Shown here: positions 1 through 5,786 of the stretch, piece by piece | How positions within the stretch are numbered: position 1 is the first letter of the stretch | Layout: every line of letters begins with the position of its first letter | Assembly: GCA_029879555.1 (NCBI GenBank) | Contig: JAOUQB010000129.1 | Location: 1 to 6,821, forward strand | From: Nitrospirota bacterium | GTDB lineage: Bacteria; Nitrospirota; Nitrospiria; Nitrospirales; UBA8639 | Length of the DNA stretch: 6,821 nt | Reading direction: 5' to 3' | Program-made: the position numbers and the translations under genes | The notes under the pieces: model-generated | What the model was told of the DNA's origin: nothing | Seen by the model: the letters and a program-made list of their open reading frames with translations, nothing else | The model's database searches: none

Positions 1-146
1 ATCCTCATGCGGCATCGGCGCGTGGTGCGATTCTCAACCCCCTCAACCCAATCCTCCAACACCCATAACAACCGCGACATCATCGCTACCGACCGATCCA
101 AAAACCTGCAAAACCGGCGAATGGTGCTAGCCTCGCCTGCCTTCAT
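1..146 (-). CDS. Possible 5' part of an unrecognised gene leaving the left edge
   Basis: A minus-strand frame opens at an ATG at 146-144 and stays open to the window edge, giving 48 codons (start MKAGEASTIRRF, then a stretch containing MMSRLLWVLEDW). A GAGG lies about 10 nt upstream of the ATG, a weak and slightly distant ribosome site. Third codon positions are rich in G and C. I recognise no family. The opposite strand is also open in frame 1 from position 1 to a double TAA at 163-168, so one of the two frames, or both, may be chance. The start codon lies at the edge of the repeat-like structure at 147-213, another reason for caution. Confidence 0.22.
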   Translation of the reverse strand, partial: MKAGEASTIRRFCRFLDRSVAMMSRLLWVLEDWVEGVENRTTRRCRMR

Positions 147-213
147 AAGGGGTCAGCCTCGATAATAAGCCGCTACGCTAGATTTCGGCGCTGGATTTAA
201 AAATCTGTCCCTT
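147..213. repeat. REP-like imperfect inverted structure downstream of ccdA
   Basis: AAGGGGTCAG at 147-156 is an imperfect inverted copy of CTGTCCCTT at 205-213. Between them a shorter dyad, GCCG at 169-172 and CGGC at 186-189, encloses a short tandem CGCTA CGCTA. GATTT-AA-AAATC (195-206) is a further small palindrome. Nested inverted repeats in an intergenic spot are typical of repetitive extragenic elements. From memory, ends such as GGGGTCAG and ATCTGTCCC occur in dispersed repeats linked to Y1/RAYT transposases in several phyla. I see only one copy here and no transposase, so the call rests on shape and recall. Confidence 0.3.
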
Positions 214-223
214 CAGGAAAGGA
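199..223 (-). terminator. Probable rho-independent terminator of the tlpA-ccdA operon
   Basis: On the minus strand, 15 nt after the ccdA stop, TCCTTT-CCTG-AAGGGA (223-208) folds into a six-pair stem with one G-U pair and a four-base loop. A run of five T (203-199) follows after a four-base CAGA. Position, stem and T run fit an intrinsic terminator, although the stem is short. It overlaps one arm of the repeat-like structure at 147-213. Confidence 0.45.
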
Positions 224-235
224 TTACACAGCACC

Positions 236-982
236 CTACTGGCCGATATACCAGCCGATGCCGTTTCGCTCAAGGAAACTGGTAAAGAGGGTTACGGAAT
301 CCGTGAAGATCATCACACCAACCAGAATCAAGAGGCCGCCGCTTACGAAAGAGACTCCACCAAGATAAGTTCGCAGGCTTTTGAAGTACCTCAAAAAGGT
401 ATCCATGCCAAAGGCCGTTAAGAAGAAGGGAAGACCGAGTCCAAACGAATACGCTGAGAGTAGCATCACTCCACCAGACATTGATTCAGTCGTACTGGCA
501 TACGCCAAAATGGTCCCCAGCACCGGCCCCACACAAGGTGTCCAACCTGCGGCAAACGCCGTCCCGATCAAAAATGAACCCAGATATCCCACGGGGCGGG
601 ATTCGAAGTGGACCAGCCGACGTTCGGTCATAAAAAAACTCAGCTTCAAAATCCCTAGGAGATATAACCCAAAGATGATAATCAGAATGCCGCCTACCTT
701 TCTGATGATATCTTGGTATTCATACAGCACCTGTCCTATCAGGCTCGCCGAAGCCCCAAACGCAATAAACACGGTGGAAAACCCTGCAATAAATAAAAGC
801 GCGTTCACCAAAATTGCGGATTTAAACCGCTCCCGCGCTTCCACTTTGGCCAAATTTTCGACGGACAACCCGGTGATATAGGATAAATAGGAAGGCACCA
901 ACGGCAGGACACATGGCGAAATAAAGGACAGCAGCCCGGCACTAAACGCCGCAAATAACGAAATTTGGCTAATAGAGTTCAT
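236..982 (-). CDS. ccdA: Cytochrome c biogenesis protein CcdA (thiol-disulfide transporter)
   Basis: This is a 248-residue inner-membrane protein of the CcdA/DsbD transmembrane family. The family passes electrons from cytoplasmic thioredoxin to periplasmic thiol proteins through two membrane cysteines. Both are present in their usual contexts: Cys24 in SPCVLP at the end of helix 1 and Cys150 in TPCVGP at the start of helix 4. About six hydrophobic segments are visible (roughly 9-36, 57-80, 93-113, 135-162, 171-192, 208-228), and the length is normal for the short CcdA form without DsbD's periplasmic domains. The ATG lies 3 nt after the stop of the TlpA-like gene and has little ribosome site of its own, which suggests translational coupling. 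The adjacent thioredoxin lipoprotein is its likely electron acceptor. The reading is complete and undamaged; only the exact acceptor is inferred. Confidence 0.93.
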   Translation of the reverse strand: MNSISQISLFAAFSAGLLSFISPCVLPLVPSYLSYITGLSVENLAKVEARERFKSAILVNALLFIAGFSTVFIAFGASASLIGQVLYEYQDIIRKVGGILIIIFGLYLLGILKLSFFMTERRLVHFESRPVGYLGSFLIGTAFAAGWTPCVGPVLGTILAYASTTESMSGGVMLLSAYSFGLGLPFFLTAFGMDTFLRYFKSLRTYLGGVSFVSGGLLILVGVMIFTDSVTLFTSFLERNGIGWYIGQ

Positions 983-985
983 CGC

Positions 986-1570
986 TTACATTCTTTCGGA
1001 AGGGGCCTGATACGGCTCTTCAAGCATGTCGCGCATCAGCTTCCGAGCTTCTGGGCTATCCCAGTCTCGGGCTCCAAATACTCGCTGACGGATGATCCCC
1101 TGACGATCTATCACATAGGTCATAGGCAAAGTACGAGCGCCATAGACGAGGCCCACCTGATAATCCGAATCATGTAAAATGGGGAAGCTCAACCCCATGG
1201 CTTCCTTAAAGGGCCGCGTCACGGCGGCCCCTTGTTGATCGACCGACACCGCTAAAATTTCCAACCCTTGCGAACGAAACGCTTGATACAACGCTTCCAT
1301 CGCGGGCATTTCCACTTTACAGGGGCCACACCAGGTCGCCCAAAAATTCAAAAACACCACTTTCCCTTGATAGTCAGGTAAGGAATGGACGGTACCATCC
1401 AGGTCCATCAATCGAAAGGCAGGAGCTGGCGTATTAATGCCTGGACGGCTATAGGCCACAGTCTGCCCCGACTCCCCTCCGGCGTTTGGCGATTCTGAAT
1501 ATCCGGAATCACACCCCCATAGGGCTGTCACAAGCATCATCACCACCAATACGTATTTTTTTCTCATCAT
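986..1570 (-). CDS. TlpA/ResA-like thioredoxin-fold lipoprotein (thiol-disulfide reductase)
   Basis: The 194-residue product starts with a charged, then hydrophobic leader ending in LWGC, a lipobox with an unusual Trp at -2; Cys20 would be lipidated. Asp21 follows, the +2 residue that in enterobacteria keeps lipoproteins in the inner membrane. After a Ser/Gly-rich linker comes an AhpC/TSA-Redoxin-type domain (about 46-185). It has the active site WCGPC (Cys81 and Cys84, in FWATWCGPC) and a cis-proline at Pro149 (TLPMTY). Proteins of this type reduce apocytochrome c or other periplasmic thiols, and CcdA encoded just downstream would re-reduce it. Two ATGs are adjacent. AAGGA at 1578-1574 is 3 nt from the first and 6 nt from the second (1567), so Met2 may be the true start. 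ResA, TlpA and CcmG/DsbE cannot be told apart here. Confidence 0.9.
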   Translation of the reverse strand: MMRKKYVLVVMMLVTALWGCDSGYSESPNAGGESGQTVAYSRPGINTPAPAFRLMDLDGTVHSLPDYQGKVVFLNFWATWCGPCKVEMPAMEALYQAFRSQGLEILAVSVDQQGAAVTRPFKEAMGLSFPILHDSDYQVGLVYGARTLPMTYVIDRQGIIRQRVFGARDWDSPEARKLMRDMLEEPYQAPSERM

Positions 1571-1573
1571 CTT

Positions 1574-1578
1574 TCCTT
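1574..1578 (-). promoter_or_regulatory. Ribosome binding site of the TlpA-like gene
   Basis: AAGGA on the minus strand lies 3 nt before the first ATG (1570-1568) and 6 nt before the second (1567-1565). The spacing favours the second ATG, which would shorten the signal peptide by one residue without changing its character. Confidence 0.55.
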
Positions 1579-1596
1579 TTTTACCGAGGCACAGAC

Positions 1597-1624
1597 ATTA
1601 TGAATGTTTACATTGAACATTCAA
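1597..1624 (-). promoter_or_regulatory. Candidate sigma-70-type promoter of tlpA-ccdA with embedded operator-like dyad
   Basis: On the minus strand, TTGAAT (1624-1619, four of six matches to TTGACA) is followed after 16 nt by CATAAT (1602-1597, five of six matches to TATAAT). Transcription would start near 1590, giving a leader of about 20 nt that contains the AAGGA ribosome site. The whole interval is spanned by a perfect 8-bp inverted repeat, TGAATGTT at 1601-1608 and AACATTCA at 1616-1623, separated by 7 nt. A bound protein would cover both promoter hexamers, so regulation of this operon is plausible. The regulator is unknown and none is encoded in the window. Confidence 0.42.
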
Positions 1625-1779
1625 GGCATCCAACCAAACCAATCGTAAAAATTCCAATGTTCTGGTCATCATATGATCCTCGGAATTTTATCGTCAATGA
1701 AATTTCCTTTATTGAATCCACGACCAACAACCTTGGTGGGTTTTTAAAAATCGCGCAGGAATTTCTAGACAACCTGTGA
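1600..1779 (+). CDS. Doubtful small ORF in the divergent intergenic region
   Basis: An ATG at 1600 opens 59 codons ending in TGA at 1777-1779. The product would begin MNVYIEHSRHP and end in the amphipathic stretch GGFLKIAQEFLDNL. GAGG lies 10 nt upstream of the ATG. The stretch is richer in A and T than the flanking genes, and its start overlaps the tlpA promoter candidate on the other strand. The frame stays open further upstream to 1486, over tlpA, which weakens the case for a defined start. I recognise no homologue. It could be a genuine small protein, a decayed gene or chance. Confidence 0.2.
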   Translation: MNVYIEHSRHPTKPIVKIPMFWSSYDPRNFIVNEISFIESTTNNLGGFLKIAQEFLDNL

Positions 1780-1794
1780 CACAATCTTTAGACT
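1766..1794 (+). promoter_or_regulatory. Candidate promoter of the ccmAB-oxidase operon
   Basis: TAGACA (1766-1771, five of six matches to TTGACA) and TAGACT (1789-1794, four of six matches to TATAAT) are separated by exactly 17 nt. Transcription would begin near 1801 and leave about 30 nt before the ccmA ATG. The -10 box is imperfect, so the call is moderate to weak. No inverted repeat is evident in it, unlike the tlpA promoter candidate. Confidence 0.3.
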
Positions 1795-1830
1795 ACGCAC
1801 CGAACCTTCCGAGCCGTTCCACCAACACGC

Positions 1831-2505
1831 ATGAGTGCCATTCAAGTCACCGGTCTTTCAAAAGCCTACGGGTTTTATCGCATTTTTGAGGAGATGTCTT
1901 TCTCGATTTCTTCGGGAGCCTGCTTTGCGCTGTTTGGTCCCAATGGCGCGGGGAAAACCACCCTCCTTCGAATCTTGGCCACATTGCAAACGCCTTCTGG
2001 TGGACAGTTTACCATCTTTGGGCAAGACGGGGTGGCTGAGAAAGATTCCGTCCGCGCCATCCTAATGTTGATCGCCCATGGATCACATCTCTATGAAGAA
2101 CTCAGTGCCACCGAAAATTTACAATTTGCTTTAGCGCTTCGGGGACTGAAGCCCGAACCCTCTCATGTAAAACGTGCACTTGACCAAACCGGCATTGGAG
2201 CCTATGGCAATCTCAAGATACGCCAATTTTCTGCCGGCATGAAAAAGCGCCTGGCCCTCGCGAAGGCTATTCTGGCGGAGCCAAAGCTCTTATTGCTGGA
2301 TGAACCCTATAACGCCTTGGATGACGGTGGGGTCGCGATCACCAATCAGCTCATTCAGGATACCATGACAGGCGGCGGGACCGTGATCATGACGACACAT
2401 GACCGAACCAAAGCCGCTCAGATCGCCACAGAGGGTGCCATTCTCCAAGCGGGACACCTCCAACTCCTTTCTCCGGAACAATTACAGGCCCATGTCCTTT
2501 CTTAA
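1831..2505 (+). CDS. ccmA: CcmA-like heme-exporter-type ABC transporter ATPase
   Basis: This is a 224-residue ABC ATPase, the cytoplasmic motor of the CcmABCD complex that uses ATP to release heme-loaded CcmE during c-type cytochrome maturation. Visible motifs are Walker A GPNGAGKTT (36-44), an ABC signature of the CcmA-like form FSAGMKKR (133-140), Walker B LLLLDEP (153-159), D-loop NALD (161-164) and the H-loop histidine in TTH (His190). The usual Q-loop glutamine is not apparent: the expected place reads IAHGSHLYEEL (81-91), with Gly84 or His83 there. Length is normal for CcmA. No Shine-Dalgarno sequence precedes the ATG, but the start matches the family's N-terminus. The gene overlaps ccmB by 14 nt. 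The CcmB partner makes the CcmA assignment much safer than the ATPase alone would. Confidence 0.85.
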   Translation: MSAIQVTGLSKAYGFYRIFEEMSFSISSGACFALFGPNGAGKTTLLRILATLQTPSGGQFTIFGQDGVAEKDSVRAILMLIAHGSHLYEELSATENLQFALALRGLKPEPSHVKRALDQTGIGAYGNLKIRQFSAGMKKRLALAKAILAEPKLLLLDEPYNALDDGGVAITNQLIQDTMTGGGTVIMTTHDRTKAAQIATEGAILQAGHLQLLSPEQLQAHVLS

Positions 2506-3169
2506 CACGATTCATTGGGTGGTCTGGAAAGACCTCATCAGCGAATGGCGAACGCGGGAGACCATCTCCTCGATGTTATTTTTCGCGCTCATTGTCATTC
2601 TCGTCTTCAGCTTCAGTTTTGCCATGGACCAAGATGCCGCCCGCCAACTCATCGCTGGCATTATCTGGGTTGCATTTACCTTTACAGGCATTATTGGCAT
2701 TGGTAAATCCTTTACGTCAGAATTACAAAACGATTGCATAGAATCGCTCCAAATGAGCCCCGTTGCCAAGGGAGCCATTTATCTCGGGAAAGTGGTAGCC
2801 AATTTCCTCTTTATGTTCGCGGTGGAAATTCTGTTGTTCCCCCTCTTCGTTATCTTTTTTAATTTGGAAGTCGTGGAAGCCATCGGCATACTATTCCTAG
2901 TCTTTTTCCTAGCTACATTGGGCTTATCGGCAGTCGGCACACTTTTTTCTGCCTTAACGGTGCAAATTCGGGCCAGGGAAGTCATGCTTCCCGTCTTGTT
3001 GTTACCTCTGGCAGTTCCCGTCATGATCGCGGCCGTCGAAGCCACTAGAGGCGCACTGAATGGGGACCCCTATAATTTCTATTCCCAATGGCTGCATCTG
3101 CTGGTCATCTTTGACATCATCTTTACCGTCGTCTCATTCTGGCTTTTTGAATTCATTTTAGATTCGTAA
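2492..3169 (+). CDS. ccmB: CcmB-like heme exporter membrane subunit
   Basis: The 225-residue product is an integral membrane protein of the CcmB family, the permease-like partner of CcmA. I take the ATG at 2492 because the protein then starts MSFLNTIHWVVWKDL, the family's usual cytoplasmic amphipathic start ahead of helix 1. An upstream ATG at 2399 would add 31 polar residues read from inside ccmA and is unlikely. About six hydrophobic segments are visible (27-43, 52-72, 98-124, 128-152, 165-184, 200-221). A CcmB-typical loop reads RAREVMLPVLLLPLAVP (160-176). It overlaps ccmA by 14 nt, so translation is probably coupled. CcmC, CcmD and CcmE are not in the window; an FAD oxidase gene follows instead. 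Confidence 0.86.
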   Translation: MSFLNTIHWVVWKDLISEWRTRETISSMLFFALIVILVFSFSFAMDQDAARQLIAGIIWVAFTFTGIIGIGKSFTSELQNDCIESLQMSPVAKGAIYLGKVVANFLFMFAVEILLFPLFVIFFNLEVVEAIGILFLVFFLATLGLSAVGTLFSALTVQIRAREVMLPVLLLPLAVPVMIAAVEATRGALNGDPYNFYSQWLHLLVIFDIIFTVVSFWLFEFILDS

Positions 3170-3184
3170 AAGACTCCATTCCAC

Positions 3185-4384
3185 ATGCACACAGCAGATT
3201 TTCTCGTCATCGGGGGAGGCGTGATCGGTCTCAGTATTGCACGCCGGCTCAAACACCTCTACCAAGATTCCTCCGTCATCATTCTTGAAAAAGAATCAGC
3301 TTGTGGATTACATGCCAGTGGGCGCAATAGCGGAGTCCTTCATGCGGGATTTTATTACTCCCCAGATAGCTTAAAAGCCCAGCTAACGCGACAGGGCAAT
3401 GCGCGGCTGCGCGAATATTGTCAAGAGAAAAAAATTGCTATCAATCAGAGTGGAAAACTTGTGGTGGCCAAGGACGAGACTGAGCATCCAGCGATGAATG
3501 AGCTCGTCAAAAGAGGGAAAGCCAATAATATTGCCTTACAAGAAATCACCGCGGCGGAGGCCAAGGAAATCGAACCACGGGTTAAAACGTTTGGGCGAGC
3601 GTTGTATTCCCCAACTACCGCCACGGTCGATCCGACCGAAGTGGTAGCCGCCATGGTGAAAGACGCACAACAGAAGGGAGTGGCCATTCACTATGACAGC
3701 GGATATCGGTCCAGCAAGGGTACTGTTGTACAGTGCGGGAAAGATTCTTTTGAATCTGGGTATATCGTCAATGCTGCAGGGTTATACGCGGATCATATTG
3801 CCAGAGATTTTGGGTTTTCTGAGAATTATCGCATCCTCCCATTTAAGGGACTGTATCTCTATTCCAATGAGCCCCCCGGCACAATACGGACAAACATTTA
3901 TCCGGTTCCCGATTTGAGAAATCCTTTTTTGGGGGTCCATGTGACCGTCACCTCTCAGGGAAAAGCCAAAATTGGGCCCACGGCCATTCCCGCCTTTTGG
4001 CGAGAACAATATGAAAGTTTTGGGAATTTTAAGTTTTCAGAACTCGTCGATGTGCTGGTTCGTCAGGCAGGACTGTTCATGTTTTCAGAATTTGATTTTA
4101 AACGATTGGCGTTCGAAGAAATCCAAAAGTATTCCCGAACCCATTTAGTTAAGCTCGCCACTTCCTTAATGGAGGGTATTACTCCTGAGCGATACGAGAC
4201 CTGGGGAAAACCAGGTATTCGCGCCCAATTACTTGATATCAAAAAACGCAAACTTGAAATGGATTTTGTGATTGAAGGTGACTCTCGTTCGATGCATGTC
4301 CTGAATGCTGTGTCGCCAGCCTTTACCTGTTCTTTACCGTTTGCCGAATACGTCTGCCAGAAAATTCAGGCTCAACTACGCTAG
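3185..4384 (+). CDS. FAD-dependent oxidoreductase, L-2-hydroxyglutarate oxidase (LhgO)-like
   Basis: The 399-residue protein belongs to the DAO/GlpD-type flavoenzyme family and most resembles L-2-hydroxyglutarate oxidase/dehydrogenase. That enzyme oxidises L-2-hydroxyglutarate to 2-oxoglutarate and passes electrons to quinones. The N-terminal dinucleotide motif is VIGGGVIG (8-15), with Glu35 placed to bind the FAD ribose. HASGRNSGVLHAGFYY (43-58) followed by SPDSLKAQL matches the LhgO signature. Further family stretches are NAAGLYAD (196-203), YPVPDLRNPFLGVHVT (239-254), GPTAIPAF (264-271), GIRAQLLD (344-351) and LNAVSPAFT (373-381). The length is normal. It starts 15 nt after ccmB with no clear ribosome site, implying co-transcription. 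LhgO is the best guess, but other substrates of this clade are possible. Confidence 0.75.
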   Translation: MHTADFLVIGGGVIGLSIARRLKHLYQDSSVIILEKESACGLHASGRNSGVLHAGFYYSPDSLKAQLTRQGNARLREYCQEKKIAINQSGKLVVAKDETEHPAMNELVKRGKANNIALQEITAAEAKEIEPRVKTFGRALYSPTTATVDPTEVVAAMVKDAQQKGVAIHYDSGYRSSKGTVVQCGKDSFESGYIVNAAGLYADHIARDFGFSENYRILPFKGLYLYSNEPPGTIRTNIYPVPDLRNPFLGVHVTVTSQGKAKIGPTAIPAFWREQYESFGNFKFSELVDVLVRQAGLFMFSEFDFKRLAFEEIQKYSRTHLVKLATSLMEGITPERYETWGKPGIRAQLLDIKKRKLEMDFVIEGDSRSMHVLNAVSPAFTCSLPFAEYVCQKIQAQLR

Positions 4385-4399
4385 TCATCCATTTTTCTC

Positions 4400-4418
4400 G
4401 GGCTGCCTTCGGGAGCCC
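4400..4418 (+). terminator. UUCG-capped hairpin after the oxidase gene
   Basis: GGGCT at 4400-4404 pairs with AGCCC at 4414-4418. Inside it, CC and GG close a TTCG loop (4408-4411), with one bulged G at 4405. C(UUCG)G loops are very stable. The hairpin lies 15 nt after the stop at 4384. No T run follows on the plus strand (the T run at 4392-4396 comes before it), so it may act as a 3'-end stabiliser or a non-canonical terminator. Confidence 0.35.
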
Positions 4419-4454
4419 AGATGCCTCAAAACATTCTTGTGCACCTGGGCTCTC
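4411..4454. terminator. Long hairpin between convergent genes, possible bidirectional terminator
   Basis: GGGAGCCCAG at 4411-4420 pairs with CTGGGCTCTC at 4445-4454 (one G-U pair). After an A-C mismatch, TGC at 4422-4424 pairs with GCA at 4441-4443, leaving a 16-nt loop. The structure sits 6 nt past the minus-strand stop at 4461 and 26 nt past the plus-strand stop at 4384, where a shared terminator is expected. No T run follows on either strand. Its left arm overlaps the smaller UUCG hairpin, so the two folds exclude each other. Confidence 0.45.
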
Positions 4455-4460
4455 GCCACA

Positions 4461-5489
4461 TTACGGCTGAATGACTTGGATAAGTTCCTCTGGTTTCCCC
4501 GTATCCAGGTCAATCACCAAAATATTCCCTATACCAGAGGCATAAAACTTCTTCTCCACATGGCCTGGGTCGATAGGAAGAAAATCCCGGGTCACGACAC
4601 AGGTGCCTGCGCAATTGGCAGCAGGAGCCATTTCCGCCGTTTCGGTGGTCGAAATCACCTCACCCATATCTTCAGCCTCACCCAACGTAAATTCTTGTCG
4701 ATAGATATCCCCAACCTCAGGATTGGCCTTCATAATAATTCCTGGCTGCGCATCTTCCACGCCTGCCTGCCAGGACCCATCTAAATTATTAAGTTCCCCA
4801 TTTTCGAAATTTTTCGAAATCTCACCGAAATACCACACATTGCCAAATATATCTTGCGCATACCAATCGATCGTGTCTTCAATTATTTCCCCATTTTCCT
4901 CGACCACATCATGAATCACCCTGCAACGAACACCAAGTATTTCCTTCGTTTCGTCTGTCACCGTGACCGTAATCACTTCCTCTCCTGCCTGCAGGACTCG
5001 GACAAGTCCGGGAACCAACGGGAAGTGAGGATTAGGAACCGCCGCAGCCGCCTCAGGGCTTAAAAATTGACTGGGGTCGATAGTCGGCCTATAGGCTTCC
5101 TTCCCTAGCGATTCACAGATATTGCGCCGTGCCCGTTTTTGTTCTCCACACAAGGCTTGAGCCTCTCGGAGTTCAGCCTTCGCCTCACGAATAGAGTCTC
5201 GGGCATCCCGCCTCCCTTCATTATTGAGGCATTTTCCATAGGCAATCCAGAAATTGTCCTTGTTGTCATACCCACAGGCGTTGAATGCCGCGTGTGCCGT
5301 ATTGGAGCAAATCCTCGGCCCCTGGTGCTCTCGGGAAAATTCTGCTTCGTCTTCGTCGCGATCATTTCCCCGGTCATGGGCCCAGACCGACAATCCGGGG
5401 AGCAGAACAACCAAAGACACGAGACTGGGCAGTAACCTGAGAACGACCATCCGAGGTGGTAATGACAGTGGCAAATACAATCCGATCAT
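4461..5489 (-). CDS. Secreted protein of unknown function with eight cysteines
   Basis: I do not recognise a named family. The start at 5489 is chosen because GGAGGAG lies 7 nt upstream; a longer reading from a GTG at 5558 lacks such a site. The resulting 342-residue protein begins with a Sec signal peptide: MIGLYLPLSL, a second hydrophobic run, and likely cleavage after LSVWA (Ala37). The mature protein starts with an acidic and basic stretch. A helical, charged region follows with Cys61, 72, 87, 114 and 125 and the segment LGKEAYRP. The C-terminal half looks beta-rich and contains DWYAQDIFGNVWYFGE (208-223), GSWQAGV and PGIIMKANPEVGD. Cys189, Cys293 and Cys297 (CAGTC) complete eight, an even number suited to disulfides in the periplasm or outside. 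It is convergent with the oxidase gene and probably monocistronic. Confidence 0.85.
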   Translation of the reverse strand: MIGLYLPLSLPPRMVVLRLLPSLVSLVVLLPGLSVWAHDRGNDRDEDEAEFSREHQGPRICSNTAHAAFNACGYDNKDNFWIAYGKCLNNEGRRDARDSIREAKAELREAQALCGEQKRARRNICESLGKEAYRPTIDPSQFLSPEAAAAVPNPHFPLVPGLVRVLQAGEEVITVTVTDETKEILGVRCRVIHDVVEENGEIIEDTIDWYAQDIFGNVWYFGEISKNFENGELNNLDGSWQAGVEDAQPGIIMKANPEVGDIYRQEFTLGEAEDMGEVISTTETAEMAPAANCAGTCVVTRDFLPIDPGHVEKKFYASGIGNILVIDLDTGKPEELIQVIQP

Positions 5490-5496
5490 GATGATT

Positions 5497-5503
5497 CTCC
5501 TCC
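5497..5503 (-). promoter_or_regulatory. Strong ribosome binding site deciding the start of the secreted-protein gene
   Basis: GGAGGAG on the minus strand is separated by 7 nt from the ATG at 5489-5487. It is the best Shine-Dalgarno match in the window and fixes the start 23 codons inside the longest open frame. Confidence 0.8.
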
Positions 5504-5786
5504 ATACAAAGTGACAGGGTCGCCCATTCATTTTTCTAGCAGATGGTACAAATCCCACCTCATCAGAAGCTGACCAGACTATTACCAGTATGTAATGTAG
5601 GAAGGGCTCGAAAACGGCCTAATAGACAGGGGAACTAACGAAAAAGACAAGGCGACGGTTCGTCTGTACAACAATACTTTGCGAACGGGAAAACCCATGT
5701 TTCGGCATTGTGCTGTTCATAGCGATTCTCTCATAGGGCGGGGAGTTCTTTGAACCTTGTAGCTTGCCACTCATTGAAGATCCAAC

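Noticed and set aside
381..881. Plus-strand open frame of 166 codons inside ccdA
   Set aside because: It is antisense to a clear CcdA with both catalytic cysteines, its translation is lysine- and proline-rich without any motif, and it has no ribosome site.
2399..2491. N-terminal extension of CcmB to an ATG at 2399
   Set aside because: It adds 31 polar residues encoded within ccmA in another frame, whereas the ATG at 2492 gives the usual CcmB length and N-terminus.
4305..4784. Plus-strand open frame of 159 codons spanning the end of the oxidase gene and the secreted-protein gene
   Set aside because: It crosses the convergent hairpins and overlaps two better-supported genes in other frames. 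The translation has no recognisable domain.
5490..5558. N-terminal extension of the secreted protein to a GTG at 5558
   Set aside because: The extension places 23 mostly polar residues before the signal peptide. The strong GGAGGAG site lies inside it and points to the ATG at 5489.
5657..5662. GGTTCG reminiscent of a tRNA T-loop
   Set aside because: No acceptor stem, anticodon arm or D arm could be built around it.
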